Positions 11,225 to 20,067 of a stretch of 64,000 bases of DNA are shown here, piece after piece. How positions within the stretch are numbered: the stretch's first letter is position 1; every line of letters starts with the position of its first letter. This DNA is from Desulfovibrionaceae bacterium. Its GTDB lineage: Bacteria > Desulfobacterota > Desulfovibrionia > Desulfovibrionales > Desulfovibrionaceae. Both the position numbers and the translations under genes were made by a program. The notes beneath the pieces were generated by a model that saw only the letters and a list, made by a program, of their open reading frames with translations, was not told the DNA's origin and searched no databases. The stretch is taken from contig JAQXLA010000002.1 of the NCBI GenBank assembly GCA_029011315.1, positions 41,748 through 105,747 on the forward strand, written 5' to 3'.

Positions 11225-12882
11225 TATTTTCTCTCCATGCAGTCCTGCACTGCGTTCTCCAATAGTTCCCCGCTGTATAAATCCCGCAGAATATAGGGAA
11301 ACTGTGCCCGCGATCCGGATTCGAAGACGACAGTGAAAGGCAGACTGACGCTTCCGAGCCGCTGAAGCAGATGTTGTGCGGCAGGGTTGGCTTCGGTCAT
11401 ATCTATACGTATGCAGCGTATGCCATAGGTGCGTTTCATACGATTCAGCCGATCTTCTGTCAATGAAGTCCATTCCAGCAGTTTGCATGATGGACACCAG
11501 TCAGCTGTAAAAAACAGCAGCATTCTATCTTTCCCTATTTCCTGTTCGACGGCTTCCGCAGGCAGCTTTTCCCAAATGGAATCCTGCTTCGCAGTGCTGT
11601 ATGCAGTGAAAACACCAAGGCCGATCAGAGCAGTGCTGATCCAGGAAATCGCGCATCTTCTGAGTTTTGATGAGCAGAGAGAAGCAAAGCGAGTCCGACA
11701 ATATAGAATGCAGGCTGAAAAAAGAAGCACCGCAATCGTTGGAATTTGCAAATATTCCGGCAGGGAAGCAATAAGGTATAAGATAGTTCCCAGAAGGAAA
11801 AACGCGGCGGATTTTTCTACAAGTTCATTCCATATGCCGGTACGTGGAATCCAGCGAGCCGTGCTGGGAAAACAGGCGAACAGGCCGTAAGGAGCAGCCA
11901 TGCCGCATCCAGTTGCCAGAAAGACAAGCTCAGGGACAGGAAATGGCTGCCGGATTGTCCAAGCCAATACGCCTCCCAGCAGCGGCCCGCTGCATGGCGT
12001 CGCCAGAATTGTTGCGGCAAAGCCCGTCAGAAAAATATGCGATCTTGTTTTTGAGCCGGTTCGCAGATTCAAAACAGGCAGAGTACCAATTCCAAAAAGA
12101 GGAAGCGTCATCATAAAAACGAAAAAGATTAGGATAATGAGCGGAATAACATGCTGAAAGATTGCTCCCCATGAAATTTGAAACAGGCTCATGAATATGG
12201 AAACGCAGGCAAACCACGCTAAAATCCCGGCTGAAAAGAAGAGGCAATACCGGCGAAATGAGGAGATTTTTTCTCTCTGATTTCCTGTGCAGCTGGTCAG
12301 AACGGACAGCTTCAGGCTCAAAACGGGAAGAACGCACGGCATGATATTGAGAATCAGCCCTGCGCAGAATCCGAAGAAAAGAGCTGAGGAAAGCGAGGAA
12401 ACCAAAAGAGCCGAGACTGATTCTTCAGGCTGAAAAATAATATGAGGTGATTGATTCTCCGATAAGGATAATGTTTCGCCTATGGAAAAAGTTTGGGAGA
12501 ATGGGATGCATCGGGAAGAAGAGCAAAGTGCCATCGAAATGCGGACAGCAAGAGGAGGTTCCGTAGGGGGCATTCGGAGGAGAATCGTCAAATCGCCTTC
12601 GTATGCCTGGATTGTCCGGATCGGATCGGCAAAATCAGGAACAGAGATCGGTTGAGGGTATAGTACCTGGACTTCTTCAGAAGAAGGCGCAACTTTCAAT
12701 GCAACGCTTCCCTCGGAATAGGCCCGGAACCCCTGGGGAAGCTGAATGTGCACTGCGGCAAGTCGATCGGAACGATCCTGAAGCATGGAAAAGGATATTC
12801 GGGGCAACTCGGATTCAGCCCAGGCAGATGCTGGCAGACTCAGCAAAAGTATCTGAAAGACAAAGATCAGGATATTGTGCAT
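11224..12882 (-). CDS. DsbD-like thiol:disulfide interchange protein
   Basis: 552 aa; N-terminal periplasmic domain, CcdA-like TM segments (NIMPCVLPVLSLKL), C-terminal thioredoxin FFTADWCPSCKLLEW. Confidence 0.88.
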   Translation of the reverse strand: MHNILIFVFQILLLSLPASAWAESELPRISFSMLQDRSDRLAAVHIQLPQGFRAYSEGSVALKVAPSSEEVQVLYPQPISVPDFADPIRTIQAYEGDLTILLRMPPTEPPLAVRISMALCSSSRCIPFSQTFSIGETLSLSENQSPHIIFQPEESVSALLVSSLSSALFFGFCAGLILNIMPCVLPVLSLKLSVLTSCTGNQREKISSFRRYCLFFSAGILAWFACVSIFMSLFQISWGAIFQHVIPLIILIFFVFMMTLPLFGIGTLPVLNLRTGSKTRSHIFLTGFAATILATPCSGPLLGGVLAWTIRQPFPVPELVFLATGCGMAAPYGLFACFPSTARWIPRTGIWNELVEKSAAFFLLGTILYLIASLPEYLQIPTIAVLLFSACILYCRTRFASLCSSKLRRCAISWISTALIGLGVFTAYSTAKQDSIWEKLPAEAVEQEIGKDRMLLFFTADWCPSCKLLEWTSLTEDRLNRMKRTYGIRCIRIDMTEANPAAQHLLQRLGSVSLPFTVVFESGSRAQFPYILRDLYSGELLENAVQDCMERK

Positions 12883-13496
12883 TATTGTTTTCCTGTTCGG
12901 AGCAGTGTTTCAAGATTGAGGATATCATCGATTTTCCATGTATTCTGATCAGGAATGAGATGAAAGAGAATAAGGTATTTTTGTCCTGTATCCGCATCAT
13001 GGAGCAGCGATGGAACGATTCGGTTTTTCGAATTGCCATGATCTTTTTTAGCTTTTCCCAATAGAGAAATTTTTTTGGGACCTGTTTTCTGCTTGGCGAT
13101 GAACTGAGACAACATTCCTTCAACAGGAATGTCCTTGCGGGGATGTTCTGTCAACATGCCTGATGCGATGCAGTATCGCAGGCTTTTTTTCAGTTCGTCC
13201 CTGATCATCGGACGCATGACGGACCTCATCCGATCGTTGCGCAGCGTTATTGTAAAAAGCATGAGAGCGGGAGGAAGGGTTGACTTGTCTTTGATATCCT
13301 GATTTTTCGAGATGTTAAGCAGCAGGTCAGTCCCACGTTCCAGGATGGTATCCATTGAGAAACAGTCTTCAAAGGCGTCCGGATCGCAGTTGTCAATTGC
13401 TTTTTGGACATTGAGGATGGTCTGTTCAGGAGTGAATGCCAGTGATGAACAGGAGAGAAGAGTGACGAAGAATGCGGTTAGAAACAAACGAAGCAT
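12882..13496 (-). CDS. Secreted protein of unknown function
   Basis: Likely start MLRLFLTAFFVTLLSCSSLAF (signal peptide); stop overlaps the dsbD-like start, suggesting co-transcription. Confidence 0.6.
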   Translation of the reverse strand: MLRLFLTAFFVTLLSCSSLAFTPEQTILNVQKAIDNCDPDAFEDCFSMDTILERGTDLLLNISKNQDIKDKSTLPPALMLFTITLRNDRMRSVMRPMIRDELKKSLRYCIASGMLTEHPRKDIPVEGMLSQFIAKQKTGPKKISLLGKAKKDHGNSKNRIVPSLLHDADTGQKYLILFHLIPDQNTWKIDDILNLETLLRTGKQ

Positions 13497-13719
13497 GAAA
13501 AATCCTTGATTGGTACAACACATCTTTGCTGCGGTGAGAAAGAGATTGGTTTTTTTCCATTGATATCAGGCATAATCTGTTGTAGACAAAGCTTTTTGCA
13601 TGGCAGAGGCCTTGCGGGGATGGAATGCCTTCCGCAAAGAGTGGAACAGTCCGGTATGAAAAGCAAGTCTTTTCAGAAATGACGCCGTGGTGTGAAATTC
13701 AGCTGTCAGGAGACTCCAC

Positions 13720-13884
13720 ATGGAAAAAACGGATAAGGAAGTGCTGCAGGTTACTAAGGAAATTGTCGTAAAATTTATTGAAACGCAGCGTATTTCGCCC
13801 AATAATTTTGCCGAAATGTTCCCGGCTATTTACAATGTTGTTCTGACGGCAGTCAGAGAAAGGCAGGGAGATATCGTTGAATAA
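13720..13884 (+). CDS. Small 54-aa protein upstream of ubiE (absent from the ORF track)
   Basis: MEKTDKEVLQVTKEIVVKFIETQRISPNNFAEMFPAIYNVVLTAVRERQGDIVE; RBS-like aggag upstream; stop overlaps the TTG start of the next gene. Confidence 0.7.
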   Translation: MEKTDKEVLQVTKEIVVKFIETQRISPNNFAEMFPAIYNVVLTAVRERQGDIVE

Positions 13885-14602
13885 ATATGAACAGAAATCG
13901 GATACATTTGTTCGTCCGAATATTTCAAAAATGTTTTCCGGTATTGTGTGCCGATATGATATTCTGAATAGGGTGCTGAGCTGTAATCTGGATCAATACT
14001 GGCGTTTCAGGCTTGTGCGGGAGGTTTTTCCCGAAAGCAAGACAGGAAAAGGACTGCGTTGCCTTGATTTGGCAGCCGGCACTCTGGACGTTTCTCTGGC
14101 TTTGCAGAAAAGATACCGGGAAGCTGAAGTTTGGGCAATGGATTTTTGTTTTTCCATGATGCGTCAGGGACTGCATAAAATTCGTCGAGACAATCCTATG
14201 CGGCTTTCTGTAGCGGATGCGAGGCTTCTTCCTCTTCCCGATGCCTGTGTCGATGGAGTGACTATGTCGTTTGGCATTCGCAATATCGTTCCACGAGAAT
14301 CAGCGTTTCGGGAAATGCTTCGCGTTCTGAAGCCAGGCAGCCGGGCCTGTATCTTGGAATTTGGTACTGGGCGGAAAAAGATTTTTTTCGGTTTGTACAA
14401 TTTTTATCTGCAGCATATTCTGCCCGTAATCGGCCGTATTTCCGGAGACGCTTCGGCATATGAGTATCTGGCGGAGTCCATTATGCGTTTTCCGTCTGCT
14501 CCAGAATTGGCTGCGGAAATGGAAGCGGCCGGATTTCGGAATGTCCGCTATATTCCTCTGGTCTCCGGAAGCGTGAACATCCATATCGGTGAACGGCCGT
14601 AA
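13877..14602 (+). CDS. ubiE: Demethylmenaquinone/ubiquinone biosynthesis methyltransferase
   Basis: 241 aa; MFSGIVCRYDILNRVLSCNLDQYWR, LDLAAGTLDVSLAL, VTMSFGIRNI, LPVIGRISGDASAYEYLAESI. Confidence 0.93.
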   Translation: MNKYEQKSDTFVRPNISKMFSGIVCRYDILNRVLSCNLDQYWRFRLVREVFPESKTGKGLRCLDLAAGTLDVSLALQKRYREAEVWAMDFCFSMMRQGLHKIRRDNPMRLSVADARLLPLPDACVDGVTMSFGIRNIVPRESAFREMLRVLKPGSRACILEFGTGRKKIFFGLYNFYLQHILPVIGRISGDASAYEYLAESIMRFPSAPELAAEMEAAGFRNVRYIPLVSGSVNIHIGERP

Positions 14603-14624
14603 GAGACCGGATTTTTTAATGCGA

Positions 14625-14657
14625 AAAAAGGCTGAGCTTATCAACTCAGCCTTTTTT
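14625..14657. terminator. Bidirectional intrinsic terminator
   Basis: AAAAAAGGCTGAG cttatcaa CTCAGCCTTTTTT between convergent genes. Confidence 0.9.
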
Positions 14658-14665
14658 CTATTCAG

Positions 14666-15850
14666 CTATTTTTGAATGGCTTTCTTGAAGCCTTCAGCAG
14701 ATCTGGCGATGACTTCGTCTTCAACGCAGAATGCCAGACGGAAGTACCCCGGGCCGAAGAAACCCTTTCCGGGAACGGCGAGAATCCTTTCTTTCACGAG
14801 CCTGTTGACAAAGGCAACGTCATCTCCGCCTGGAGCCTTGGGAAAGAAATAAAAAGCCCCCTGGGGCATACGGAATTCGTATCCGGCGTCCTGCAGGATG
14901 GAAGCCATCAGATCACGGCGCTTTCTGTAAACCTCTACATCCACCTGGGATCCGAGAGCTCCTGCCATGATGTGCTGACCGATGACTGGCGGGTTGACAA
15001 AGCCGAGCACTCTGTTTGACAGTGTAAGAGCTCCCATCAGTTCAGAGCGTTCTTCAAAAAGCGGCGACAGAGCAATATAGCCGATTCTTTCGCCTGCCAG
15101 AGAGAGATTTTTTGAAAAAGAACTGACAACCACAGCATATGGATAGAGCGGCAGAGGACTGGGAACCGTTACCCCGTCAAAGGTCAGGAAGCGATACGGT
15201 TCATCTGCAACGAGATAGACAGCGCGGCCGTATTTCTCGGATGCCTTTTGGAGCAGTTCCGCAATCTGCCGTATTTCTGCTTCCGTGTAGACCACGCCAG
15301 TCGGATTGTGCGGGGAATTTATGATCAGTGCACGGGTTTTTGCCGTGATGGCATTTTCCAGCGCATTGAAGTCTGGAGCAAAGGTATCAGTTTCCGAAGG
15401 AACAGTTTTGAGCACTCCACCATGATTGGCGACATAGGAGACATATTCTACAAAGCATGGCGCAAAGGTCAGGACTTCGTCGCCAGGTTCAAGAACAGAA
15501 TGAAAAAATGCGTTGAGGGCGCCGGCTGCACCGCAGGAGAGGAGCACGTCATTGCCGGAAAGAGCGGTTTTGTGCTCTTCAGCAAGCCATGCGGCCAGTT
15601 TTTCTCTGGCCCAGGGGAATCCCGCATTGGGCATATACCCGAGACTGAAGGGCGCGTCGACCTTTTCCGCAAAGGCTCGAAGCGTTTTGCCGACTGCTTC
15701 CGGCGGAGCCAGATCCGGATTGCCCAGACTAAAATCACATACGGCATCATTGCCGTATTTCTGTTTCAGCTGGATGCCTGCTTCAAACATCCGGCGAATC
15801 CAGGAACCACCCTCAATGGACTGCTTTATTTGAGCACTAATGAACTGCAT
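14666..15850 (-). CDS. Class I/II PLP aminotransferase (AspC-like)
   Basis: From MQFISAQIKQSIEGGSWIRRMFEAG; NSPHNPTGVVYTEAEI, VVSSFSKNLSLAGERIGYIA lysine motif. Confidence 0.88.
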   Translation of the reverse strand: MQFISAQIKQSIEGGSWIRRMFEAGIQLKQKYGNDAVCDFSLGNPDLAPPEAVGKTLRAFAEKVDAPFSLGYMPNAGFPWAREKLAAWLAEEHKTALSGNDVLLSCGAAGALNAFFHSVLEPGDEVLTFAPCFVEYVSYVANHGGVLKTVPSETDTFAPDFNALENAITAKTRALIINSPHNPTGVVYTEAEIRQIAELLQKASEKYGRAVYLVADEPYRFLTFDGVTVPSPLPLYPYAVVVSSFSKNLSLAGERIGYIALSPLFEERSELMGALTLSNRVLGFVNPPVIGQHIMAGALGSQVDVEVYRKRRDLMASILQDAGYEFRMPQGAFYFFPKAPGGDDVAFVNRLVKERILAVPGKGFFGPGYFRLAFCVEDEVIARSAEGFKKAIQK

Positions 15851-16173
15851 AAGCATACGCCTCTGTAAAACTTGAATTTTGGACTGGATGCCCTTTCTTT
15901 GTATATTGTTTTTCAGATTTTGACCAGAAGTTCGCGGAAGAGCAATCGTTGGAAAACTGAAGACATCAGGTGTATGAAAAAGACAGATAGGTATCTTGAC
16001 AGGAAAGCTTAAGGCTAGTAGAAAAAACATGAAAAGTCTTTCTAAAAAACTTCCTCAGGATCTTTTTTAGATAGCATTCATGGCTGAATTCGAAAAACGG
16101 TCGGTTTCCCCGGTGTTTCGGATTCATACTCATCATAAAAACATCAGGAAACCCAGAATTTAAGGAGCTAGAA

Positions 16174-17076
16174 ATGGCTGTTCAGCGTTCTATTTTCTAT
16201 GTCCCTGGCAACAACCCCAAATTCCTTGAAAAAGCCAAAAGCATTCCCGCTGATATTATCACTCTCGACCTCGAGGACTCCATTCCTCCGTCTGAAAAAG
16301 AAGTTACCCGCGAAATGATCGCGAAGGAACTCAAGGAAGGCAACATCGCTGCTGCTACCGGTGCTGACATGTATGTCCGCATCAATAACTGGGAAACCTT
16401 CATGACCCTGGACGACCTGAATGCTGTTGTCGTTCCTGGCCTGAAAGGTATTACGCTTGCGAAAACCGGCCATGCCGACGACGTCAAGCGTCTTGACTAT
16501 GTTCTGTCCAAGCTCGAACAGGAACGCGGCATCGAACCCGGCACTGTGAAAATTTCCATGCTGCTCGAAACCGCCAAGGGCATCATGAATGCCTATGAAT
16601 GCTGTATGGCCAGCCCCCGTAACGTCAACGCCATCTTTGGCGCTGTTGACTACTGCCGCGATATGCGCGTGAAACTGACCGATAAGGGTGAAGAACAGCT
16701 TTGGGGTCGTGCGAAGACCGCTATCGCTTGCCGCGCTGCCGGTATCGTCGCTATCGATGCTCCCTTTGTTAACTACACCGACGTCGAAGCTTTTGAAGCG
16801 AACGTCCGTGACGGTCTGCAGATGGGCTACGGCGGCCGCATGATCATCAATCCCCGTCAGGTTGAACCCTCCAACCGTCTGTATGCTCCCGATCCGGCCG
16901 ACGTGCAGTGGGCTCGCGATGTCGTGAAGTGCTTCGAAGAAGAAGGCCTCGCGAAGGGTAAGGCTGCTGTGTCCCTGAACGGCAAGATGGTTGATACTCC
17001 TGTGTATTTGAACGCTCTTGACATCCTCCAGGCTCAGTCTGAAATTGATGCCAAGATGGCGAAGATGGCGAAGTAA
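16174..17076 (+). CDS. HpcH/HpaI-superfamily CoA-ester lyase (CitE / malyl-CoA lyase-like)
   Basis: 300 aa; RSIFYVPGNNPKFLEKA, IITLDLEDSIPPSEK, FGAVDYCRDM, GGRMIINPRQVEPSNRLYAPDPADVQWA. Confidence 0.85.
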   Translation: MAVQRSIFYVPGNNPKFLEKAKSIPADIITLDLEDSIPPSEKEVTREMIAKELKEGNIAAATGADMYVRINNWETFMTLDDLNAVVVPGLKGITLAKTGHADDVKRLDYVLSKLEQERGIEPGTVKISMLLETAKGIMNAYECCMASPRNVNAIFGAVDYCRDMRVKLTDKGEEQLWGRAKTAIACRAAGIVAIDAPFVNYTDVEAFEANVRDGLQMGYGGRMIINPRQVEPSNRLYAPDPADVQWARDVVKCFEEEGLAKGKAAVSLNGKMVDTPVYLNALDILQAQSEIDAKMAKMAK

Positions 17077-17089
17077 GTAAGCTTCATCC

Positions 17090-17119
17090 GGGGACGGACT
17101 GTTTTTTGCAGTCCGCCCC
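17090..17119 (+). terminator. Intrinsic terminator
   Basis: GGGGaCGGACTG ttttttg CAGTCCGCCCC followed by T-rich tract. Confidence 0.75.
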
Positions 17120-17240
17120 TTTAACTCTTTTTTTTTCATATTTTATAAAATCGGGTAATGTATTTCTGTAGATTGCAACACCAACAGATCATTTCCCGTT
17201 TTTTTTTGACACAGATACATGAAGACGGATTGAACGGACT

Positions 17241-18494
17241 ATGTCGAAAATTACTAATTTGCGCGAAGACGCCCTCCAGTTTCATAGAGAACATACGGGG
17301 AAGATCGAAATTCGGGTTAAAGTCTCGACAGCAGAAACCGATGATCTGACTTTGGCGTATTCTCCTGGAGTGGCTGAGCCCTGTATGGAGATCTATCGCG
17401 ATCCGTCGACGCTGGATCTGTATACGAACCATGCTAACAGTGTATGTGTCGTTTCGGATGGAACTGCTGTTCTGGGGCTTGGCAACATAGGCCCTTGTGC
17501 CGCCATGCCTGTTATGGAAGGCAAGGCACTGCTTTTCAAAAAATTTGGTGATGTTGACGCGTTTCCTATTTGCGTCAATACGAATGATGTCGATAAGATT
17601 ATTGAATTTGTAGAATTGCTTGCTCCAACCTTTGGAGGCGTGAATCTTGAAGATATCAAAGCGCCTCAATGCTTTGAAATAGAAGATACTTTGAAGGCTC
17701 GGGGCATTTTTCAGGGTCCTATTTTTCACGATGATCAGCATGGCACAGCTATTGTGACATTAGCCGGCGTGCTGAATGCCCTGAAGATTGTTGGAAAAGA
17801 CATCAACAATATCAAGGTCGTGACGAGCGGTGCTGGAGCTGCCGGCACAGCGATAATCAAGCTGCTCATGGCCTGTGGGTTGAAAAATGTAATCATGTGC
17901 GATTCTATCGGTGCCATCTGGGATGGCAGACCGAAAGGGATGAATAAATATAAAGCCATGATTGCAAAGGCAACGAATCCTGATAAGCTTCAGGGAACCT
18001 TGGCGGATGCCATAAAGGGAGCTGATGTTTTTATCGGTGTTTCTGTGCCGAACTCATTGACAGAGGACATGATACGTAGTATGAATAATCAACCTATAGT
18101 TTTTGCACAGGCAAATCCAACTCCTGAGATTTGGCCTATTCAAAGAGCTATAGATGCCGGAGCAAAAGTTGTTGCAACCGGTCGCTCCGATGTGAAAAAC
18201 CAAATTAACAATGTATTGGTTTTTCCCGGATTATTCAGAGGTGCTATAGATGTTCGGGCTACGGAAATCAATGACGCGATGAAAATCGCTGTAGCGCATG
18301 CCATCGCCGATTTAGTAACTTCCGATCAATTATGTCCTGACTATATCATTCCCTCATCTTTGGATGAAAATGTTGCACCGGCAGTAGCTGCAGCGGCGGC
18401 AAAAGCTGCAATTGAAACTGGTGTGGCACGAAATCCAATTGATCCTAAAGTCGTCGCAGAAAATTTGCGCAAGCGTCTGCGGCAGCAAAAATGA
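17241..18494 (+). CDS. Malic enzyme (malate dehydrogenase, oxaloacetate-decarboxylating)
   Basis: 417 aa; TLAYSPGVAEPCMEI, FHDDQHGTAIVTLAGVLNALK, VVTSGAGAAGTAIIKLL, FAQANPTPEIWP. Confidence 0.93.
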   Translation: MSKITNLREDALQFHREHTGKIEIRVKVSTAETDDLTLAYSPGVAEPCMEIYRDPSTLDLYTNHANSVCVVSDGTAVLGLGNIGPCAAMPVMEGKALLFKKFGDVDAFPICVNTNDVDKIIEFVELLAPTFGGVNLEDIKAPQCFEIEDTLKARGIFQGPIFHDDQHGTAIVTLAGVLNALKIVGKDINNIKVVTSGAGAAGTAIIKLLMACGLKNVIMCDSIGAIWDGRPKGMNKYKAMIAKATNPDKLQGTLADAIKGADVFIGVSVPNSLTEDMIRSMNNQPIVFAQANPTPEIWPIQRAIDAGAKVVATGRSDVKNQINNVLVFPGLFRGAIDVRATEINDAMKIAVAHAIADLVTSDQLCPDYIIPSSLDENVAPAVAAAAAKAAIETGVARNPIDPKVVAENLRKRLRQQK

Positions 18495-18588
18495 TTGCTC
18501 TCTGGCAGTGGACTGCGATTTCTTTTTGTCCTGACCTCTTGCCGGTGACAATAATGGCTTGGAGTAAACATAAATTTGGAGGTCATCC

Positions 18589-19998
18589 ATGATTCAAGCT
18601 TCGCTTATCAAAGAAATGGAAGGCATCGTCGGTAAGGAAAACGTCTTTACCAGCGAAGCCGATCGTCAGAGCTATTCCTATGATGCCGCTGTTATCGAAC
18701 ACGTCATCCCGGGTGCCGTTATTCGTCCTACCAAGACCGAACAGCTCGGCGAAGTTATTAAAAAATTGTATGACGAAGGCGTTCCGATGTCTTTCCGTGG
18801 TTCAGGCACCAACCTGTCCGGCGGAACCACCGTTGACAGCCCCGACTGCGTCGTGGTTTGCACCAACGCTTTGAACAAAATCATCGAAGTTAACGCTAAC
18901 GATCTGTATGTGACCGCTGAATCCGGTACTATTACTGCGAAGATGGCTGCCGCTTGCGCCGCTAAGGGCCTGTTCTATCCTCCGGATCCGGGTTCCATGT
19001 CTGTGTCCACCATCGGTGGTAACGTCAACGAAAACTCCGGCGGTCTCCGCGGTCTGAAATACGGCACCACGAAAGCGTATGTTATGGCCATGGAATTCTA
19101 TGGCAATAACGGCGAACTCTGCAAAACTGGTTCTCGTACTGTTAAGTGCGCCACCGGTTATGACCTCGCTGGCCTTCTGATCGCTTCTGAAGGTACTCTG
19201 GCCTGCCTGAGCCGCATCACCTTCAAACTCGTTCCTCCGCCGAAGGCTTCCAAGGCCTGCGTTGCCTACTTCCCGGATATGGAACATGCTTCCCAGGCTG
19301 TTGCTGACATCATCGCTTCTCACGTCGTTCCCTGTACGCTGGAATTCCTTGATCACGATTCCATCAACTACATCGAAGACTTCGCTAAAGCCGGCATGGA
19401 TCGTAGCGCTGGCGCTATGCTTCTCGTTGAAGTTGACGGCCATCCGGCTCAGGTCGCTGATGAAGCCGCTATCGTTGAAAAATGCCTCAATGCCAACAAC
19501 CCCATGGCCGTGCTCGTTCCTAAGAACGCTGCTGAAAAGGCTCGCCTGTGGGAAGGCCGCCGTGTGGCTATTCCTGCTCTCGCTCGTTGCCGGCCGACTC
19601 TGCGTCTTGAAGACGTCACCGTCTGCCGTTCTCAGATCCCCGCTATGATTAAGGGTCTGCAGAAGCTTGCGAAGGACAACAATGTGCAGCTCGCCACCTT
19701 CGGTCATGCCGGTGACGGTAACCTGCATCCTTCCATCCTTTGCGACAAGCGTGATAAGGTCGAAATGGAACGCGTTGAACGCGCTGCTGAAGGCCTGTTC
19801 CTCCTCGCTCTGGAACTTAATGGTACTCTGTCCGGCGAACACGGCATCGGCACCACGAAGAAGAAGTACATGGAGAAGGAAACCTCTCGCGGTACCATCA
19901 TGTGGTCTCGCCGTATGCGTGAAGCCATGGATCCGAAAGGTCTCTTCAACGCCAACAAGATCGTGGGTGTTAACACCGTTCACGATTCCGTTTGCTAG
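18589..19998 (+). CDS. glcD: FAD-linked oxidase, GlcD family (glycolate or D-lactate dehydrogenase subunit)
   Basis: 469 aa; FRGSGTNLSGGTTVD, GGNVNENSGGLRGLKYG, TFGHAGDGNLHPSILCD, GTLSGEHGIGTTKK. Confidence 0.88.
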   Translation: MIQASLIKEMEGIVGKENVFTSEADRQSYSYDAAVIEHVIPGAVIRPTKTEQLGEVIKKLYDEGVPMSFRGSGTNLSGGTTVDSPDCVVVCTNALNKIIEVNANDLYVTAESGTITAKMAAACAAKGLFYPPDPGSMSVSTIGGNVNENSGGLRGLKYGTTKAYVMAMEFYGNNGELCKTGSRTVKCATGYDLAGLLIASEGTLACLSRITFKLVPPPKASKACVAYFPDMEHASQAVADIIASHVVPCTLEFLDHDSINYIEDFAKAGMDRSAGAMLLVEVDGHPAQVADEAAIVEKCLNANNPMAVLVPKNAAEKARLWEGRRVAIPALARCRPTLRLEDVTVCRSQIPAMIKGLQKLAKDNNVQLATFGHAGDGNLHPSILCDKRDKVEMERVERAAEGLFLLALELNGTLSGEHGIGTTKKKYMEKETSRGTIMWSRRMREAMDPKGLFNANKIVGVNTVHDSVC

Positions 19999-20026
19999 TT
20001 AGCTTTTTCTTAAAATCATAAAACCA

Positions 20027-20054
20027 ACTTGGGCAGACACCAGTCTGCCCAAGT
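20027..20054 (+). promoter_or_regulatory. Perfect 12-bp stem / 4-nt loop hairpin in the glcD-glcF intercistronic region, no U-tract
   Basis: ACTTGGGCAGAC-ACCA-GTCTGCCCAAGT, followed by aggggaatatatcATG. Confidence 0.8.
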
Positions 20055-20067
20055 AGGGGAATATATC

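Noticed and set aside
16168-17139. 323-aa minus-strand ORF
   Set aside because: Shadow of the lyase gene
18802-19983. 393-aa minus-strand ORF
   Set aside because: Shadow of glcD; same codon-bias effect
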